Assembly: GCA_012934845.2 (NCBI GenBank)
Contig: WNNJ02002473.1
Span: forward strand, 1-64,000
DNA length: 64,000 nucleotides
From: Pomphorhynchus laevis
Lineage: Eukaryota; Acanthocephala; Palaeacanthocephala; Echinorhynchida; Pomphorhynchidae
Reading direction: 5' to 3'
The translations under genes and the position numbers were made by a program. Positions 58,713 to 64,000 of the stretch are shown piece after piece; within the stretch, counting starts at the first letter, position 1, and every line of letters begins with the position of its first letter. The notes under the pieces were generated by a model. That model searched no databases and was not told the DNA's origin. It saw only the letters and a program-made list of their open reading frames with translations.

Positions 58713-61002
58713 CTGAAAAATATTAACACTCGTTTGATGAATTGTAATAAATTATTTCGACCGATTTGTTCTAAATGGCTTTACATAAGCAAATACGTAA
58801 ATTTAGAACATTTTCAAAAATGGATAATCAAAGAATTTCTTCTTTAAATAAAAATTAAATCCTGCAGTTAACCAATTTAAATACACAATCTGATATGATT
58901 GACATATTCTTTTCAACTTTAATTTAATTGTATATGGCGTTTAAACATCGATAGAAAGAATAAAAAAATTATTTTAAATAATTTTAATAATTTTATTATA
59001 TAATTTTTTATTCTTTCTCTCGATGCTATTTAATATATACTATTAAATATACTATTATATTATACTATTATTAGTATAATAATAGTATACTATTTAATAG
59101 CGCATCGAATGCATCATTGAACCGATTTTTCTTGGTAATTTACTTAACTAAGCTACATTTAAATAAATGCGATTTTTATGGCTGCTGGTCTATATAAAAT
59201 TCTATTCAATTAGATTGTTGTAAAATATATTAGAATTTCTAAATTTATTATTTTGACAGAAGCCCAATGCGAATAACACTTTGTATGTTATATGGAATAT
59301 AATATGTACATGGAATATAATATATTATATATATTATATAATATAATATATAATAAAATATAATATATAATTATATTATTAAATAATCATATTATTATAA
59401 TTCATAATATAAATTATATAATATATAATTTATATGGACTATAATACATCCGATATTACTTTGTTAATTAATTAGAGGAATATGATACAGCGACAAATTC
59501 AAATGATTCCTAAAATTTTGAAATATGCAGCTAGAAATATGTGGTCAAATTTCAATGTTAAAGACAATCAGTTTCTTTAAAATGATGAAACTGAAATTAC
59601 ATATATAACAAATCCATCAATAATCCGAACACCTAAAACACAGACGATTTCTAGCATAATATCTTCAATATAATTTTTTGATTTTAAAACGTTTAATTCT
59701 TACCTAAGCAGGTGTAAACTTCTATTTTCTTAATTCGTTAAATATAGAAACAAAAGGTTGAATAGTAAAATGCAATCGTTTACTCCCCAACCGAGCAGTT
59801 TTTCACGGTTTATTAATGTTTATAAATGCCACCATATTTTTTACTCGATGTGATTCCAACTGTTGGTTATTCAACGCTCAAAATGCCTTGTAAATAGTAG
59901 AAGCGAGCAATAGCATATTTTGAAGGTTTCTTGGACGCCAATCTTGCAAGTGGAATGGATTTTGTTCGTATGAAATTTTACTTTAGCAATGAAGTAAAAA
60001 TTGAAATGAGAGAGATGACAGAAATATGACGATTTTGTTATATCTTCATTACACAATCGTTAGACTCTTTTAATGCTTCGATTTGAAATACTCTACTGAG
60101 TTGTTTTGTCTTGAAGTAAAAAATCACTGTCTCTTTGTGACAGTTTGTGTTCATACATCAGTGATAAGGGCCAGAGTTAAAGGTCGTTATATATATGATA
60201 ATTATAACCTATTACAGTGAGGATCAAAGGATTATTTTAAGGTCGTTGTATATATTGACAATAATAGACCAATTTTGTCGATTAACGGATGTTGGCTAGG
60301 TCAATTCGTCAAATGGCGACCATTTTAAACATCTTTGAAGTAGTGATTGATGTATAATACTTATATAGTCAGTCGCTTGTTGATGTCCGATGGATCACGA
60401 CATCGTCCGTTATCAATGGGTACTTGAATCGTAGATAAATTGACAGATTATTGAGAAAATTGCTAAAATGCACACTGAAACTTTGTGAAAGGCATGCAGA
60501 TGCAAGTAATTATATTTTACGATTGGTCACTCATTACTTGTAGTGCTGTGAATTTAAAAAAACAAATACAAAAACAATTTTAAAATAATAAGATACAAAT
60601 TGATGGTATTGAGCAAATTGAAATTTACCATAATTGTGGATGAGGAATTGTGTCCAAAAGCAAACATATTGTAAGAATGCAAAGATAAAACTTTTATTAG
60701 AATGTTTTATGGCATAAACACTGATTTTACTTGAAGACAATCCAACGAAGTAAAAAAGGCTGAATGCGGACAATATCTTTATATATGATTTTATCCATAT
60801 AAAATATGTGAGCTTAGAGCATTTGATTTACGTGACAGTTTAATGTATTTGATTATATTGCGCGGAATATTGTTTCAATGTTAGGCACATCTCGTATTGA
60901 TGGGGAATCATTCAAACATTGATTACAATCGTATCCACTGATGGGCAAAATAAACTGAGATTGCGTTAGACAAAACGACATCTTCGAATACGCTTTGCAA
61001 GA
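58713..61002. other. AT-rich spacer
   Basis: Holds the first 261-bp repeat, an AT-only run at 59280-59440, and a possible decayed frame at 59489-59674. Upstream RRM exons of the 58712 gene were not found here. Confidence 0.35.
59915..60175 (+). repeat. 261-bp direct repeat, copy 1, with exon-like frame
   Basis: Differs from 61003-61263 at six positions. Holds an open frame YFEGFLDANLASGMDFVRMK, FYFSNEVKIEMREMTEI, then a stop, after an AG acceptor-like site (gcaatag). It may be a 3' terminal exon, or part of an unknown element. I do not recognise the protein. Confidence 0.55.
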
Positions 61003-61263
61003 ATATTTTAAAGGTTTCTTAGACGCCAATCTTGCAAGTGGAATGGATTTTGTTCGTATGAAATTTTACTCAAGCAATGAAGTAGAAATTGAAATGAGAG
61101 AGATGACAGAAATATGACGATTTTGTTATATCTTCATTACACAATCGTTAGACTCTTTTAATGCTTCGATTTGAAATACTCTACTGAGTTGTTTTGTCTT
61201 GAAGTAAAAAATCGCTGTCTCTTTGTGACAGTTTGTGTTCATACATCAGTGATAAGGGCCAGA
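61003..61263 (+). repeat. 261-bp direct repeat, copy 2, with exon-like frame
   Basis: Frame YFKGFLDANLASGMDFVRMK, FYSSNEVEIEMREMTEI, stop. Upstream it extends as QNDIFEYALQE to an AG (gcgttag) at 60969. 97.7 percent identical to copy 1. Confidence 0.55.
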
Positions 61264-61684
61264 CTAATAGCGTCGACAGCTGATACTATTTTGATTTGAA
61301 CGTATTCGTTGGATCTGAGCTCAATAAAAGGTGTTGACGTTTAGAGATAATCTGTTAGTGGCACTTTAACAAGAGACATTCGATAACAAGACGCGTAAAC
61401 AAGCTTTGGCTATTTAAAATTAAACGTAAATTACTAATGTTTTCTTTGCAGCTAGTTCGCTGATTAAAACTAGTACCACATATGTGCCATTTAAACATAT
61501 CACCTCCATTAGTAGATGTTTTACTGATCTTCGCAATACGTATTACAGATATTGCTAGAATTTAAAACATAACCAATCAAACAGTCTTCAGAATTTGATT
61601 TCTTCTTTCAACTTATCGTTTTACGATAAAATCATAAACGATCAAATTTATAAAAGAGATTATGCATACATAATTAATCAATTC

Positions 61685-63330
61685 AAAAAAGTTAAGCAGT
61701 TCCTCCTGATGACCTCTAATTCTTATCCTGATAAAACGTCTGTTATTTATTAGTCAATTCATAAGAATGACGTATATTTTAATTTTCAATTTTTTTATTT
61801 TAACTTGATTTAAGTTATAGAAAATCTAAAAACAATTATTTATTTTATTATTTAATTATAAAATTTTGATCCATTGATTTTGCATTATTTATTATTATCT
61901 ATTTTTATTTATTATTTTATAATATAATAGTATAATATATAAATTGTATATATCATAAAAATTGACTTTTATTTTAAATTTCAATTTTAAATTTAAATTT
62001 GATATTATTTATATAAAATCTTATAAAAATTATTTTATTATTTAATTATTAAATTTTGATTAAGCATTATTATGCTTTGTTTATTATATAATTATTTCAA
62101 ATACGCAGACTCAGTTAGCTGATTTGATTTACACAAATCTAAATTATATATAATCCTAAGGTTGTAATATTTATTTATTCTTATTCATATTAGTTTGCCG
62201 CGTTGTTATGTTGGGTTTTGGATACTGAAAACATATCAGTTTCTCTTGATAACATCTTATCTTTATAATAATACATCGTATATTATTTATTAATCAATTC
62301 AAAGTTTAATTATTTTTTTTACTTTATATAAATCCAAATTATATAAATTCTTATATATTTAATTATTATTTAAAAATACAAAGACTTAAAAGAGTCTTAA
62401 AAGTTACAGAAAAAAATTGTATAGTTTGTGATATTTCAGTATCGTTAAGTTGGAAGGTTTCCGTCTCGAGCGACCTCTAACAGGCACGCTGCAAAGTATT
62501 TTACTTATTATTATAAATTATTATAAAATAATTTATTATTAATAATTTATTATTATAAATTATTATAAACATATAATAAATTCTTAATAATCATGTGTTT
62601 CTTTAAATATATGTTCTTATTTGGAGTGTATTTTCATATGAATGTATTTGCATTTATCTGGAAGAACTGCAGTAACATAGCAGTTCCTCCTGATGACCGT
62701 TAATCTTAATTCTGATACATCGTATCAGAATTAATAAATGATGTATAATAAATAATATACTTTGTATTAGAATAAGATACTAGATAGTTTTATCAGAGGA
62801 AATACATCATTAGCATGTATTTGGCCCCGCTGATATGTTGGGTAGAGGAGTTAGGGGCCGAAACCTGATAGCATAGTAGTTCCTCCTGATGACCTCTAAT
62901 TCTTATTCTGATACAACGTCTGTTATTTATTAGTCAATTCATAAAAATGACTTTTTAAATTTCATTTTTTATTTTAACTTGATTTAAATTATAGAAAATC
63001 TAAAAACAATTAATTTTATTATTTAATTATTAAATTTTGATTTAGAATTATTATGTTTTGTTATTTTATATTTATAGTAAATACTTGGACTCAGTTAGAT
63101 GATTTAATCATCATTTTCAGCAAATTGTGACGTCAGGAATGGCGAGCTGAAAGAAAAAGAAAACAAACATCATCAGCTCACCATCCCTGACGTCATAATT
63201 TGCTGAAAATGAGAGTTATTAATATAAACTTTGGAAGAACTGCAGTAACATAGCAGTTCCTCCTGATGACCGTTAATCTTAATTCTGATACATCGTATAT
63301 TATTTATTATTCAATTCATAAAAATTGAAT
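61685..63330 (-). repeat. Cluster of truncated Penelope-like family ends
   Basis: The block gcagttcctcctgatgacc then taatcttattctgatac occurs at 61697, 62679, 62877 and 63255, with a related piece near 48460. The same block (as cttattctgatac) adjoins the RT fragment at 57600. The pieces are in similar orientation and end in AT-rich DNA, so they are remnants of one family rather than genes. Confidence 0.45.
63111..63212. mobile_element. Foldback element with TGACGTCA in each arm
   Basis: 40-bp inverted arms (63111-63150, 63173-63212) with about three mismatches. Each holds a TGACGTCA-type site, a CREB/ATF-like octamer by sequence. It interrupts the Penelope-like repeat cluster. Confidence 0.55.
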
Positions 63331-63814
63331 TTAAAAAATTCGTTTTTAAAATTAATAAAGGAATGTAACAGTATGAAGCCTTATTAAAAAATTCTTACTT
63401 TTAATTAAAAATTAAAGGTAAGAATTAGAGGTAAGAATTTTTTAAAATTCTTACTTTAAAAAATTCTTACCTTAAAAAATCTAAATTAGAAAATCTTTAG
63501 ATTAAAATATTTATAAATTTTTATTTTTGTGTAGTACAAAATACGTAGATTCACCTATTTTGATATGATGAAACCTCATTTGTAAAAGCAAAAACTGAAA
63601 ATAACAAAACAAAATCTTATCTAAGAAAATAATGTTCAAATTTTTAATACCTTAAATTTTATTTGAAATATGCGGGTCAAATTGGTGTAAATTAAAAAAG
63701 TGCAAAATAGTTTAAAAATAATCAAATGACGTGATATAATAATAATCTAAAGATGACATTCGCATGATTTTCAGCAATCAGAAACGCCCTTAAACAGACA
63801 AAATACTGTGAATA

Positions 63815-63924
63815 AATACTAAACCTATAATCTTCTTCCATTTCAAATATATAGTTATTATAAAGAAACAGAAATTATCCTTTAAAGGATAATTTCTGGT
63901 TCTTTGTTCCTGTAATAACTATAC
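63815..63924. mobile_element. Foldback MITE-like element, copy 3 (outer arms)
   Basis: Palindrome around cagaaattatcctttaaagg with about 35-bp arms. The left flank (aaacctataatcttcttcc) matches the complement of 13055-13075, so it belongs to the family of copy 1 but lacks the inner block. Confidence 0.5.
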
Positions 63925-64000
63925 AAAATACTGTAAATTTGTATCTAAATTCGAAATATCAAACAATCTTTGGTATCTTAAATTTAAAAATCACATTTAC

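Noticed and set aside
59489-59674. Plus-strand frame with one internal TAA (NMIQRQIQMIPKILKYAARN)
   Set aside because: Reads well on both sides of the stop, but is too short to judge and has no known motif.
62460-62500. GC-richer patch as an upstream exon of the RRM gene
   Set aside because: An AG acceptor and a basic peptide (VPVRGRSRRKPSN) exist, but there is no donor and no RRM motif.

Overview
The window is AT-rich nuclear DNA of a small invertebrate animal; the species cannot be named from it. The evidence is spliceosomal genes with many introns of about 45-60 nt beside larger ones, animal gene families (HEATR5, an SR/RRM protein), and a dense load of animal-type retroelements. There is no bacterial gene organisation, no rRNA or tRNA gene, and no CRISPR array.

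Host genes. The minus strand from 29306 down to 3346 carries 19 exons that I joined by splice sites and reading phase. They encode about 1,130 residues of a HEAT-repeat protein of the HEATR5 (p200, yeast Laa1) family. Both ends run past what I can see: the N-terminal exons lie above 29306 and the C-terminal exons below 3346. Its introns hold most of the repeats in the first 29 kb. A second minus-strand gene, or gene pair, lies at 58712-49376. One exon ends an RRM and runs into an Arg/Ser/His-rich tail; two further RS-rich exons at 53859-53199 and 49612-49376 splice together in phase.

Retroelements. A nearly intact LINE with a restriction-like endonuclease (31972-34926, plus strand) keeps its whole frame except for two nonsense codons. 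An L2-like LINE (about 41036-45043, plus) sits inside a minus-strand CR1-like LINE (45650-40430). Other pieces are a Rex1-like fragment (1836-2680), an L2-like fragment (7352-7690), a 5'-truncated L2-like LINE (54232-55223, minus), an endonuclease fragment (38900-39660), two pieces of endonuclease-bearing LINEs (45853-46530, minus), Penelope-like reverse transcriptase fragments (4.3, 28.2, 57-58 and 61.7-63.3 kb), and one fossil reverse transcriptase/RNase H fragment of LTR or DIRS kin (about 4860-6210).

Small structured repeats are the most unusual content. A 3.3-copy array of a 370-bp unit (29871-31085) and diverged 155-bp relatives (160-1010) carry the two halves of a hammerhead-ribozyme-like core and a hairpin whose stem covaries between copies. 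Separate hammerhead-like motifs lie at 50223 (plus), at 40101 (minus) and inside a perfect 92-bp-arm palindrome at 51449-51665. With the Penelope-like fragments, these suggest a population of retrozyme-like, self-cleaving small repeats. Foldback MITE-like elements, a SINE-like repeat, and a 1.74-kb repeat present in introns of both host genes make up much of the rest. One copy of that 1.74-kb repeat contains an L2-like LINE that the other lacks.
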